From NCBI RefSeq assembly GCF_022662105.1, contig NZ_JAKMCP010000003.1, forward strand, positions 1-64,000: a stretch of 64,000 nt of DNA, in the 5' to 3' direction. The position numbers and the translations under genes are program-made. Within the stretch, counting starts at the first letter, position 1; every line of letters begins with the position of its first letter. Below, piece after piece: positions 8,570 through 16,078 of the stretch. A model generated the notes under the pieces. It saw nothing but the letters and a program-made list of their open reading frames with translations, had not been told where the DNA came from and did no database searches. The stretch is from Aestuariivivens sediminis. Its GTDB lineage: Bacteria > Bacteroidota > Bacteroidia > Flavobacteriales > Flavobacteriaceae.

Positions 8570-9697
8570 TTAAGAATCCAATGCTTTTTCGTTTTCTTTT
8601 CCTCTCGAGATACTTTCCTTTAGTTCCTTCTTCTTCGAAATATTCGCAGCTACGGCATGTGCTGCCAGGCCACCGGCTACGACACCGGCTGCTACTTTAC
8701 CTATGGTATCTGCAGAACTTTCTATACCAAAACCATGCAGACCGGTTAATCGTTCATACAATGGACCATTATCCCAGAAGTTTTCCTCGCTACAGCCAAA
8801 ACAACCATGGCCGGATTGAATGGGATAACTTACACCATTATTCCATTTAATTGTTCCACAAGCATTGTAGGTCATTGGACCCTTACATCCTACCCTGTAA
8901 AGACAATACCCTTTTTTAGCGTTTTCATCATCAAAGGATTCCACAAACAGACCAGCATCGTAATAGGATCTCCTGTAACAGGTATCATGAACCCGTTTGG
9001 AGTAGAATGCTTTGGGTCTTCCAATTCTATCCAATTCCGGTAATTTACCAAAGGCTACCAAATGAACTATGACCCCAGCCATAACTTCCCCAATTGGCGG
9101 ACATCCCGGTACACGTACTATGGGCTTATTTTTGATTATTTTGTGAATTGGTGTGGCCCCGGTTGGATTGGGGTAGGCCGCTTGAACACAACCATTGGAT
9201 GCACAACTTCCCCAACAAATAATTGCTTTTGCTCCTTCGGCTGCCTCCAATAGAATATCCTTTGCAGATCTTCCTCCAATACAGCAATAATTTCCATCGT
9301 CACCTATAGGTACAGATCCTTCAACGCAAAGAATATACGCTCCTTTATGCTTATCCATCGTCGCCTTTTTCGCAGCTTCTGCCTGATGTCCGGAAGCAGC
9401 CATTAAGGTCAAGGTATAATCTAAAGATATTTTGTCCAATATAATATCGGCAACAATGGGATGATCTGATCTAATAAAGGATTCACTGCAGCAAGTACAC
9501 TCTTGAAAATGTTCCCAAATAACGGGGACTCTATAGCTTGTCTCAAGAGCCTTGGCCACTTGACCAACCATGGAATTTTCCAATCCCAAATATGCACTGA
9601 TATACGTAACGAACTTCATAAAATCCCGTCTGGAATACCCTTGCTTTATGATGCTTTCGTAATACGTGCTTTCTTTTGTTTCATTTTTTGTAATCAT
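8570..9697 (-). CDS. [NiFe]-hydrogenase small subunit, oxygen-tolerant type
   Basis: Electron-transfer subunit with three iron-sulfur clusters, 375 residues. A twin-arginine signal SRRDFMK (residues 22-28) implies export of the folded heterodimer. The proximal cluster motif reads ECTCCSES (C67, C69, C70), with C165 and C170 in WGSCASNGC and C199 in VPGCPP. Cysteines at the C69 and C170 positions, where oxygen-sensitive enzymes carry glycine, mark the 4Fe-3S cluster of oxygen-tolerant group 1d enzymes such as E. coli Hyd-1. Distal and medial cluster residues follow (H237, C240, C265, C271; C280, C299, C302). A glycine/alanine-rich hydrophobic anchor lies near residues 331-351. Confidence 0.97.
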   Translation of the reverse strand: MITKNETKESTYYESIIKQGYSRRDFMKFVTYISAYLGLENSMVGQVAKALETSYRVPVIWEHFQECTCCSESFIRSDHPIVADIILDKISLDYTLTLMAASGHQAEAAKKATMDKHKGAYILCVEGSVPIGDDGNYCCIGGRSAKDILLEAAEGAKAIICWGSCASNGCVQAAYPNPTGATPIHKIIKNKPIVRVPGCPPIGEVMAGVIVHLVAFGKLPELDRIGRPKAFYSKRVHDTCYRRSYYDAGLFVESFDDENAKKGYCLYRVGCKGPMTYNACGTIKWNNGVSYPIQSGHGCFGCSEENFWDNGPLYERLTGLHGFGIESSADTIGKVAAGVVAGGLAAHAVAANISKKKELKESISRGKENEKALDS

Positions 9698-9748
9698 GAT
9701 GGAAAGTTGAGTTTAGAAGCTTTGAACTTAATTTTAAAGTAATCGTTT

Positions 9749-9822
9749 TAAATATATCCAATAAAAAGGGTAGAAAACATGATTTAAATCATATTTACCG
9801 AACCGTTATTAGGATAACTTTA
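9749..9822. promoter_or_regulatory. Divergent hydrogenase/hyp control region with 14-bp palindrome
   Basis: ATGATTTAAATCAT at 9779-9792 is a perfect palindrome (ATGAT-N4-ATCAT). TAACTTTA (9815-9822) lies 22 bases to the right and serves hypA. On the minus strand TATATTTA (9756 to 9749) lies 22 bases to the left and serves the small-subunit operon. Both boxes match TAnnTTTA, close to the Bacteroidota -7 consensus. One symmetric site could therefore control both directions at about -41. A second, weaker minus-strand promoter candidate is TTG (9761-9759), 17 bases, TACTTTAA (9741-9734). Confidence 0.65.
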
Positions 9823-9858
9823 TGGATTCCAATAGTTTAATTTTATTAACCCTTTATA

Positions 9859-10200
9859 ATGCATGAATTATCGGTAGCTATGGGCATTGTGAAAATTGCC
9901 GAAGATGTGGTTGAAAAAGAAAAGGCAAAATCAGTGGACCTGATTGAACTGGAAATCGGAATCTTGGCCGGAATTGAATTTGATTCCTTAGATTTTGTTT
10001 GGGAATCTGCTGTTAAAAACACGGTATTGGAACATGCCAAAAAACGTATTAACCGTATTAAAGGTGAGGCCAGGTGTGCGGACTGTGATACTGTTTTTGA
10101 ACTCCAACATCTTTATGATTCCTGTCCGGAATGCCACAGCAATTTTAAAGGAATTTTAAAGGGAAAAGAATTAAGGGTAAAAGCCCTGGAAATAATTTAA
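9859..10200 (+). CDS. hypA: Hydrogenase nickel-insertion protein HypA
   Basis: Nickel metallochaperone that works with HypB to load nickel into the large subunit. The 113-residue protein begins MHELSVAM, whose H2 is the nickel ligand. A structural zinc site is formed by CADC (C73, C76) and CPEC (C89, C92). It is the first gene of the rightward hypABC operon and diverges from the hydrogenase structural operon across a 161-bp control region. hypB follows after 13 bases. Confidence 0.97.
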   Translation: MHELSVAMGIVKIAEDVVEKEKAKSVDLIELEIGILAGIEFDSLDFVWESAVKNTVLEHAKKRINRIKGEARCADCDTVFELQHLYDSCPECHSNFKGILKGKELRVKALEII

Positions 10201-10213
10201 ACCTATTTTTGCT

Positions 10214-11038
10214 ATGTGTGGAACTTGCGGTTGTGGAAACGGAGAAAACAGGATGACCATTACCAATCCCTTGGAAGTCAAATTACATGACCATGGACAT
10301 CACCATGGGCATGATCATGATCATCATTCCCATGAACATCATCACGCTCATGACCATGATCACAGCCATGTACACGAACACTCACATTCAAAAGTAGTGA
10401 AGATTGAGCAGGACATTCTCCAGCAAAATGATATCATGGCCGCTAGAAACAGAGGTTATTTTGAGGCTCTAAACATTTTTGCCATTAACCTGGTGAGTTC
10501 ACCGGGATCGGGAAAGACCACATTGTTAGAACGGACCCTAAAGGATTTAAAACATGAGCTGTCATTTTATGTCATAGAGGGCGATCAGCAGACCCTGAAT
10601 GATGCTCATAGAATTTCAGCACTCGACATTCCGGTAATCCAGATTAATACAGGAAAAGGGTGTCATTTAGAAAGTGATATGGTTTATGAGGCCGTTAAAA
10701 AATTAGAGGTTAAAAACAACGCTGTTTTAATGATTGAAAATGTGGGTAATCTGGTATGTCCATCCATGTTCGATTTGGGTGAAAACAAGCGTGTTGTAGT
10801 CATCAGCACAACGGAGGGTGTCGATAAACCCATAAAATATCCCGACATGTTCCATAGCTCGGATATCTGCATTATCAATAAAATAGATTTATTGCCGTAT
10901 CTCGATATCGATATTTCGAAGCTCAAACAAAATGGGTTAAAAGTAAATCCAAACTTGATTTTCCTTGAAGTGTCCGCAACAACAGGTGAGGGTATGCAAG
11001 ATTGGTATACCTGGCTGAAAGAACATAAGATAAAATAA
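10214..11038 (+). CDS. hypB: Hydrogenase nickel-incorporation GTPase HypB, His-rich form
   Basis: SIMIBI-class GTPase that delivers nickel with HypA. The N terminus MCGTCGC provides the C-x2-C-G-C high-affinity nickel motif (C2, C5, C7). Residues 25-58 contain 20 histidines in 34 positions, typical of HypB forms that also store nickel. The P-loop SSPGSGKTT is at about 95-103. The family's metal-site cysteine and histidine lie in GKGCHLESDM, and NKIDLLPY is the guanine-specificity motif. 274 residues. HypC starts 9 bases downstream. Confidence 0.97.
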   Translation: MCGTCGCGNGENRMTITNPLEVKLHDHGHHHGHDHDHHSHEHHHAHDHDHSHVHEHSHSKVVKIEQDILQQNDIMAARNRGYFEALNIFAINLVSSPGSGKTTLLERTLKDLKHELSFYVIEGDQQTLNDAHRISALDIPVIQINTGKGCHLESDMVYEAVKKLEVKNNAVLMIENVGNLVCPSMFDLGENKRVVVISTTEGVDKPIKYPDMFHSSDICIINKIDLLPYLDIDISKLKQNGLKVNPNLIFLEVSATTGEGMQDWYTWLKEHKIK

Positions 11039-11047
11039 CCAACACTC

Positions 11048-11296
11048 ATGTGCTTATCCATACCCGGTAAATTAATAGCCATAACATCACAGTTGGATGA
11101 CACTTTTAGAATTGGAAAAGTGTCCTTTGACGGTGTTATTAAAGAAGTGAATTTAACCTTGGTACCCGAAGCTAAAATTGGTGATTATGTCATGGTACAT
11201 GTAGGGGCTGCCATTAGCATTGTTAACGAAGAGGAGGCCAAGAAAACTTTCGAAATACTGAAGCAGCTGGGCGATTTAGATGATCTGGATACCTAG
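11048..11296 (+). CDS. hypC: Hydrogenase assembly chaperone HypC
   Basis: Small chaperone that holds the Fe(CN)2CO unit with HypD and carries it to the large-subunit precursor. 82 residues beginning MCLSIPGK; after removal of the first Met, C2 is the essential ligand. It is the only HypC/HybG-type protein in the window and the last gene of hypABC. A strong terminator follows at 11380-11405. Confidence 0.96.
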   Translation: MCLSIPGKLIAITSQLDDTFRIGKVSFDGVIKEVNLTLVPEAKIGDYVMVHVGAAISIVNEEEAKKTFEILKQLGDLDDLDT

Positions 11297-11379
11297 CAAA
11301 ACATCCTGATAAATTTTAATCAGTCTTTTTAATTTTCAATTCGATTAAAACGCTAGCTTCAATCGCGTTCAAACAAAAT

Positions 11380-11405
11380 AAGCCGAACAAAATGTTCGGC
11401 TTTTA
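11380..11405 (+). terminator. Terminator of hypABC
   Basis: Perfect stem AGCCGAACA / TGTTCGGCT with a short loop and a T-rich tail, 83 bases after the hypC stop. Confidence 0.9.
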
Positions 11406-11407
11406 TG

Positions 11408-11424
11408 GTCGGGGTGGCAGGATT
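11408..11424. repeat. Detached 17-bp copy of the tRNA-Pro 3' end
   Basis: GTCGGGGTGGCAGGATT matches 11541-11557 exactly, that is the last 16 bases of the minus-strand tRNA-Pro plus one flanking base. The copies are direct repeats 133 bp apart. Between them are two AT-rich hairpins: AAATTAAAGC-atg-GCTTTAATTT at 11456-11478, and a longer imperfect one at 11494-11526 centred on AGAAAGT/ACTTTCT. This could be an old attachment-site scar or a tRNA-gene remnant. Confidence 0.6.
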
Positions 11425-11541
11425 AACAAGGTTGATCCTGAAAAAGGGTTGTTGCAAATTAAAGCATGGCTTTAATTTATAAATAAACCTTTCGTTTTTT
11501 CAAGAAAGTAAACTTTCTAAAAAAACTCCACGCTTTATTTG

Positions 11542-11616
11542 TCGGGGTGGCAGGATTCGAACCTGCGACCTCCTGCTCCCAAAGCAGGCGCGATAACCGG
11601 GCTACGCTACACCCCG
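11542..11616 (-). tRNA. tRNA-Pro (anticodon TGG)
   Basis: The reverse complement has acceptor stem CGGGGTG/CACCCCG, anticodon loop TTTGGGA in stem CCTGC/GCAGG, and T arm GCAGGTTCGAATCCTGC. CCA is not encoded. It lies six bases downstream of tRNA-Ser on the same strand, so the two are probably co-transcribed. Confidence 0.95.
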
Positions 11617-11622
11617 AAAAAG

Positions 11623-11706
11623 CGGAGAGACGGGGACTCGAACCCCGGCAACACTTTCGCGTTGACAGATTAGCAATCTGCTGCATTACCACTCTGCCAC
11701 CTCTCC
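11623..11706 (-). tRNA. tRNA-Ser (anticodon GCT)
   Basis: The reverse complement has acceptor stem GGAGAGG/TCTCTCC with one G-T pair, anticodon loop TTGCTAA, a long variable arm (CAACGCGAAAGTGTTG) as expected for tRNA-Ser, and T arm CGGGGTTCGAGTCCCCG. The discriminator is G. Confidence 0.95.
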
Positions 11707-11799
11707 TAAGTATATCACATACTTATGTGATAAAATTGCGGTTGCAAATGTAATTTATATGTATAAAGCACGCAACTATTTTTTTGTTTTTTTAAATAA

Positions 11800-13857
11800 T
11801 TATTCAGGGTACTCAATACGTAAATGATATATGTTTGCCAGTTTGTGTTTTAACACTTTTTTTATGGATTCAATTTCTTTAAATGTAATATTGGCATTTA
11901 AGAACTGGTCTTCTTCGATTTGTTTATTAATAATATTTTCAACAAAAGCATCAATTTTAGTCGAAGTGGGTTCTTTTAAACTTTTGGAAGCGGCCTCCAC
12001 ACTGTCGCACATCATTAATATGGCCGTTTCTTTACTAAATGGCTTAGGTCCTGGATAACTGTAGTCGCCTTTATCTACAATGACGTCCTGCAATTCCTTT
12101 TCCTTCATATAAAAATAATAGACCATGCTTGTCCCATGATGTGTCCTAATAAAATCAATCACCCGATCCGGTAAATTATTTCTTCTGGCAATCTCAATCC
12201 CATTGATAACATGTTCAATGATAATTTTTGAACTTTCCCTTGCCGAAAGTTCATCATGAGGATTAATTCCGGTGGATTGATTTTCAGTAAAATAGGTAGG
12301 ATTCTTCATTTTGCCGATGTCATGGTATAACGCCCCTACTCTTATGAGCATCGCATTCGCTCCCACCTCATTGGCACAAGCCTCTGCAAGATTGGCCACA
12401 TTTAGGGAATGATGAAACGTTCCAGGGGCCTTGTTCGACAATTCCTTGAGTAATTTCGTGTTGGTGTCCGATAATTCCAAAAGAGATACATCGGATACCA
12501 AACCAAAAATCTTTTCATAAGCGTAAATCAGAGGCTGAACAAATAAGGTTGCCAATCCACACAGGATAAACCAGACAAAGGTTTCTATGTTAATGGTGTC
12601 GATAGTGCCTTCATGGATAACAAAAAACGCAAAATATGCCACTATATATACCAAGGTTATCTGTCCGACAGAAATAAAAAGATTCGCCCGCTTATAAAGT
12701 TCTGAAACCGTAAGAATGGTAACGATTCCCGCTAAAATCTGAAGGAACATATATTCATAGCTGTTGGGAACAATAAATCCCAATAACAAAACCGTAATAA
12801 CATGAGCGAATAAGCCCAGCCGCGCATCGAAGAACGCTTTGAATACCAGGGGAAGAATACATATGGGGACCACATAAATGTATTTCGAGCTATAATTAAC
12901 AACTAGCGTGGTTAATAAAACAATTAAATATATATTGAAGAAAATAAAAGTAACCTTAGTATTATCATCAAAAACGGGTCGTCTGTATTTTCGCAAAAAC
13001 AGTAATAACATCAACAAGGCCAATGCAACTAATAAGGTGTAGGCAAATAAAATCCAGTTGTAATTGGACTCGTTCCATATTTGTGACTCATATTCAGATT
13101 TTATGGAATTGAGCAGTTTGTATTTATTCCCTTCAACGATTTCACCCTTCGATATAATTAATGTCCCCCGTTCAACACTTCCTCTGGAATAGGAAATATT
13201 CTCAAATTCGTCTTCCAAAGCCTTATCCGTAAACGATTTATCGAAGGTCAGGTTAGGTTCAATTAGATCAAAAAAGAGAGACACAAAATAACTTTGATAA
13301 GCCTCAAGACGTTTAGCCGTTAAACTATTACTAATTACTTGTGATACCGCATTAGGCCGTATTAAATTTGAAAAAACGGTCTTTTCATAAATGGTGCGAT
13401 CCTTAAGAATAATCACCTGCTTGTCATTGGGAAAATCATAAGCCTCATCCAGAATACCATAGGCATATAACTTATCTAAAATATCTTTACCGGCTTCGTG
13501 TAATTGATTTCGATCTGAACGCGGAATGGTATCCGAAAATACTTTACTGAACTCGGTTTTATACAATTCCTTAACCTTATTTGCCACAAGGCTGTCTAAA
13601 TTGAAATACAAAAAAGCATTTTGGGAAATTTCTTCTTTTTCCTCATTAATTTCTTCCGGGGATTTTATAATTGCAAAATCAAAAGGGGCATAATAGTTTT
13701 CAGACTGCCAGGGTTTTCCTTTTTCAAAATTATATTTAAATTTCCCGCTTATTGGAAACAAATACACAATTAAAAATGTGGTAGTGATATAAAGAAGCCC
13801 TTTATAAATTAAGGAATGGTTTCTGTAAAGTTTGTTTATCAAATCTTTCATCCGCAT
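11800..13857 (-). CDS. PgpH-like HD-domain membrane protein (probable c-di-AMP phosphodiesterase)
   Basis: A 685-residue 7TMR-HD family protein. One N-terminal membrane segment (about 16-36) is followed by an extracytoplasmic 7TMR-HDED-type domain (about 45-265). A block of about seven membrane segments (about 270-465) precedes a cytoplasmic HD domain with HHSLNVANLAE and GALYHDIGK. Family members such as Listeria PgpH hydrolyse cyclic di-AMP; activity here is inferred. ATG 13857 or the second ATG two codons later could be the start. It stands alone, with an upstream intergenic region that contains the palindrome TTATCATGATAA at 13870-13881. Confidence 0.88.
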   Translation of the reverse strand: MRMKDLINKLYRNHSLIYKGLLYITTTFLIVYLFPISGKFKYNFEKGKPWQSENYYAPFDFAIIKSPEEINEEKEEISQNAFLYFNLDSLVANKVKELYKTEFSKVFSDTIPRSDRNQLHEAGKDILDKLYAYGILDEAYDFPNDKQVIILKDRTIYEKTVFSNLIRPNAVSQVISNSLTAKRLEAYQSYFVSLFFDLIEPNLTFDKSFTDKALEDEFENISYSRGSVERGTLIISKGEIVEGNKYKLLNSIKSEYESQIWNESNYNWILFAYTLLVALALLMLLLFLRKYRRPVFDDNTKVTFIFFNIYLIVLLTTLVVNYSSKYIYVVPICILPLVFKAFFDARLGLFAHVITVLLLGFIVPNSYEYMFLQILAGIVTILTVSELYKRANLFISVGQITLVYIVAYFAFFVIHEGTIDTINIETFVWFILCGLATLFVQPLIYAYEKIFGLVSDVSLLELSDTNTKLLKELSNKAPGTFHHSLNVANLAEACANEVGANAMLIRVGALYHDIGKMKNPTYFTENQSTGINPHDELSARESSKIIIEHVINGIEIARRNNLPDRVIDFIRTHHGTSMVYYFYMKEKELQDVIVDKGDYSYPGPKPFSKETAILMMCDSVEAASKSLKEPTSTKIDAFVENIINKQIEEDQFLNANITFKEIESIKKVLKHKLANIYHLRIEYPE

Positions 13858-14070
13858 ACGTTTATATCTTTATCATGATAAGAGGTAACCTTTCAGCATG
13901 ATATACAGAAGAAATGATTGTTTTATTCATAATAGTTTCATCAAAAGAATTCAGGTTTTCCAAAAGTAATAAATTTATAAGCGCAGTTGGACTTTTAATA
14001 TAGCTATAAGGTTTAATTTAATCGTAAAAAAATCATTATTTTCGCAAGTAAATAATCTTATCACCTTGAA

Positions 14071-15252
14071 ATGAGTCAGGATGTAGTAATTGTTTCGGCA
14101 GTGAGAACTCCAATAGGGAGCTTTCTTGGGGCTTTATCTTCGGTTCCCGCGCCCAAATTAGGGGCTATAGCCATTAAGGGGGCCTTGGACAAAATAAGCC
14201 TTAACCCTAATTTGGTCGATGAGGTCATTATGGGACAAGTCGTTCAAGCGGGCTCGGGGCAAGCACCGGCAAGACAGGCTGCGATAATGGCCGGTATTCC
14301 CAATACCGTTCCATGTACCACCGTAAATAAAGTTTGTGCGTCCGGTATGAAAGCAGTTATGCAGGCAGCTCAAGCGATAGCCCTTGGAGATGCGTCGGTT
14401 ATAGTTGCAGGCGGAATGGAGAACATGAGTTTAATTCCGCATTACCTGTATGCTCGTACGGGTACCAAATTTGGACCAAGCTCTTTAATCGATGGCATGC
14501 AGAAGGATGGCCTGGTTGATGCATATGATCAAAATGCCATGGGGGTTTGTGCCGATGCGTGTGCATTAGAATATAAATTTTCCAGAGAACAGCAGGATGC
14601 CTATGCCATCCAATCATATAAACGTTCGAGTGAAGCCTGGAAATCCGGCAAATTTAAGAACGAAATTGTTCCGGTTGAAGTACCACAACGTCGCGGTGAG
14701 CCCATTGTTGTCGCAGAGGATGAAGAATACAGAAATGTGAAGATAGATAAAATACCTCAATTGCGCCCGGCATTTTCTAAAGAAGGTACGGTTACTGCCG
14801 CAAATGCATCAACCATTAACGATGGTGCTGGTGCCATGGTACTCATGCGTAAAAGTAAGGCCGATGAATTGGGTTTAAAACCTTTGGCAATCATTAAAGG
14901 CTATGCAGATGCCGCACAGGAACCAAAATGGTTTACGACGGCCCCTGCCAAAGCTTTACCAAAAGCATTGGATAAAGCCGGAATATCCCTGAAAGATGTT
15001 GATTTTTTTGAGTTCAATGAAGCTTTTTCGGTAGTTGGGCTTGCCAACATGAAGATCCTCGGCCTAAATGATGCAAATGTTAATGTTAATGGTGGTGCTG
15101 TTTCCCTTGGTCATCCCCTGGGATGTTCCGGAGTAAGAATTGTAATTACCTTGTTAAATATACTAGAACAAAACGATGCCAAAATTGGAGCAGCAGCCAT
15201 TTGTAATGGTGGCGGCGGAGCATCGGCAATGATCATAGAACGCCTTAGTTGA
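14071..15252 (+). CDS. Acetyl-CoA C-acyltransferase (thiolase)
   Basis: Thiolase that condenses or cleaves acyl-CoA units. The 393-residue protein has the acyl-enzyme cysteine in NKVCASGMKA (C89), GHPLGCSG and the C-terminal CNGGGGAS motif with the second catalytic cysteine. Length and motifs fit biosynthetic acetoacetyl-CoA thiolases (AtoB/PhaA) better than the larger FadA type, but substrate cannot be fixed from sequence. The stop codon overlaps the start of the NlpC/P60 gene (TGATG). A TATTTTCG box about 30 bases before the start is a possible promoter. Confidence 0.93.
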   Translation: MSQDVVIVSAVRTPIGSFLGALSSVPAPKLGAIAIKGALDKISLNPNLVDEVIMGQVVQAGSGQAPARQAAIMAGIPNTVPCTTVNKVCASGMKAVMQAAQAIALGDASVIVAGGMENMSLIPHYLYARTGTKFGPSSLIDGMQKDGLVDAYDQNAMGVCADACALEYKFSREQQDAYAIQSYKRSSEAWKSGKFKNEIVPVEVPQRRGEPIVVAEDEEYRNVKIDKIPQLRPAFSKEGTVTAANASTINDGAGAMVLMRKSKADELGLKPLAIIKGYADAAQEPKWFTTAPAKALPKALDKAGISLKDVDFFEFNEAFSVVGLANMKILGLNDANVNVNGGAVSLGHPLGCSGVRIVITLLNILEQNDAKIGAAAICNGGGGASAMIIERLS

Positions 15253-16001
15253 TGCAATACGGAATCTGTAATTTAAGCATTGTTCCCCTAAGACTGGAAG
15301 CTTCTGATAAAAGCGAACTTGTATCTCAAGTCTTATATGGGGAATTCTTTAAGGTCATTGAGTGTCGTAAATCATGGAGTAAAGTTAAATTGCATTTCGA
15401 TGGTTATGAAGGCTGGATGGATAATAAACAATACCTCCCCATTAATAAGGACACCTACAGCACCCTAAAAAATGAAGACCCTGTTCTATCGGGAGATTTG
15501 GTAGAGTTTGTTCAAGATGAAAATGAGCAATTGCATCCTATTGTAATAGGGTCCACTTTAAATGGACGACATATCCTTGGGCACCGTTTTGAAGGACATT
15601 TTTTTAAGAACAAATTCCATAAAGAACATTTAGTAAACACAGCTCTTCTATATGTAAACACCCCCTATTTATGGGGAGGTAAAACACCATTTGGAATGGA
15701 TTGTTCCGGCTTTACGCAAATGGTATACAAACTTAATGGTTACAAGCTGTTACGCGATGCTTCACAACAGGCCACACAGGGCGTGGCTCTTAGTTTTATT
15801 GAAGAAAGTGAACCCGGTGACCTGGCGTTTTTCGATAATCAGGAAGGCCAGATCATTCATGTTGGAATTATCATGAAGGATAATTACATTATACATGCCC
15901 ATGGTAAGGTAAGGGTGGATCGATTAGATCATTCCGGTATTTTCAATGCAGACAAAAAAAATTATACGCATAAACTTAGAGTGATAAAAAAGATCATATA
16001 A
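15252..16001 (+). CDS. NlpC/P60-family peptidase with bacterial SH3 domain
   Basis: Probable cell-wall endopeptidase cutting peptidoglycan stem peptides. An N-terminal SH3-like region (about 5-60, WSKVKLHFDGYEGWMD) is followed by an NlpC/P60 domain with catalytic C151 in MDCSGFTQ and a histidine in IIHVGIIM, with HAHGKVR downstream. No signal peptide is visible, which is unusual for a wall enzyme but common in this Bacteroidota subfamily. I prefer ATG 15252, which overlaps the thiolase TGA, to the in-frame TTG one codon earlier. The coupling to a thiolase gene has no obvious functional logic. Confidence 0.88.
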   Translation: MQYGICNLSIVPLRLEASDKSELVSQVLYGEFFKVIECRKSWSKVKLHFDGYEGWMDNKQYLPINKDTYSTLKNEDPVLSGDLVEFVQDENEQLHPIVIGSTLNGRHILGHRFEGHFFKNKFHKEHLVNTALLYVNTPYLWGGKTPFGMDCSGFTQMVYKLNGYKLLRDASQQATQGVALSFIEESEPGDLAFFDNQEGQIIHVGIIMKDNYIIHAHGKVRVDRLDHSGIFNADKKNYTHKLRVIKKII

Positions 16002-16005
16002 CAAA

Positions 16006-16047
16006 ACCGCTTGAATCTTGTGAGGGAGCCTCAGTGAAACAAGCGGT
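16006..16047. terminator. Nested hairpin between convergent genes
   Basis: Outer stem ACCGCTTG (16006-16013) / CAAGCGGT (16040-16047) encloses an inner stem TGAGG-gag-CCTCA (16021-16033). There is no clean T-run, so it may be a weak bidirectional terminator or a transcript-end structure between the convergent NlpC and TPR genes. Confidence 0.4.
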
Positions 16048-16078
16048 CTTATAGGTCTAAGATAATATAGAAACGATT

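Noticed and set aside
6824-9697. Regulatory (H2-sensing) hydrogenase
   Set aside because: Sensor hydrogenases lack a Tat signal and the C-terminal extension; both are present here along with a membrane cytochrome.
11477-11753. Open frames on both strands across tRNA-Pro and tRNA-Ser
   Set aside because: They are translations of tRNA genes.
13870-13881. TTATCATGATAA palindrome as another copy of the hydrogenase operator
   Set aside because: Its half-site order and spacing differ from ATGAY-N4-RTCAT and no matching -7 box lies 22 bases away.
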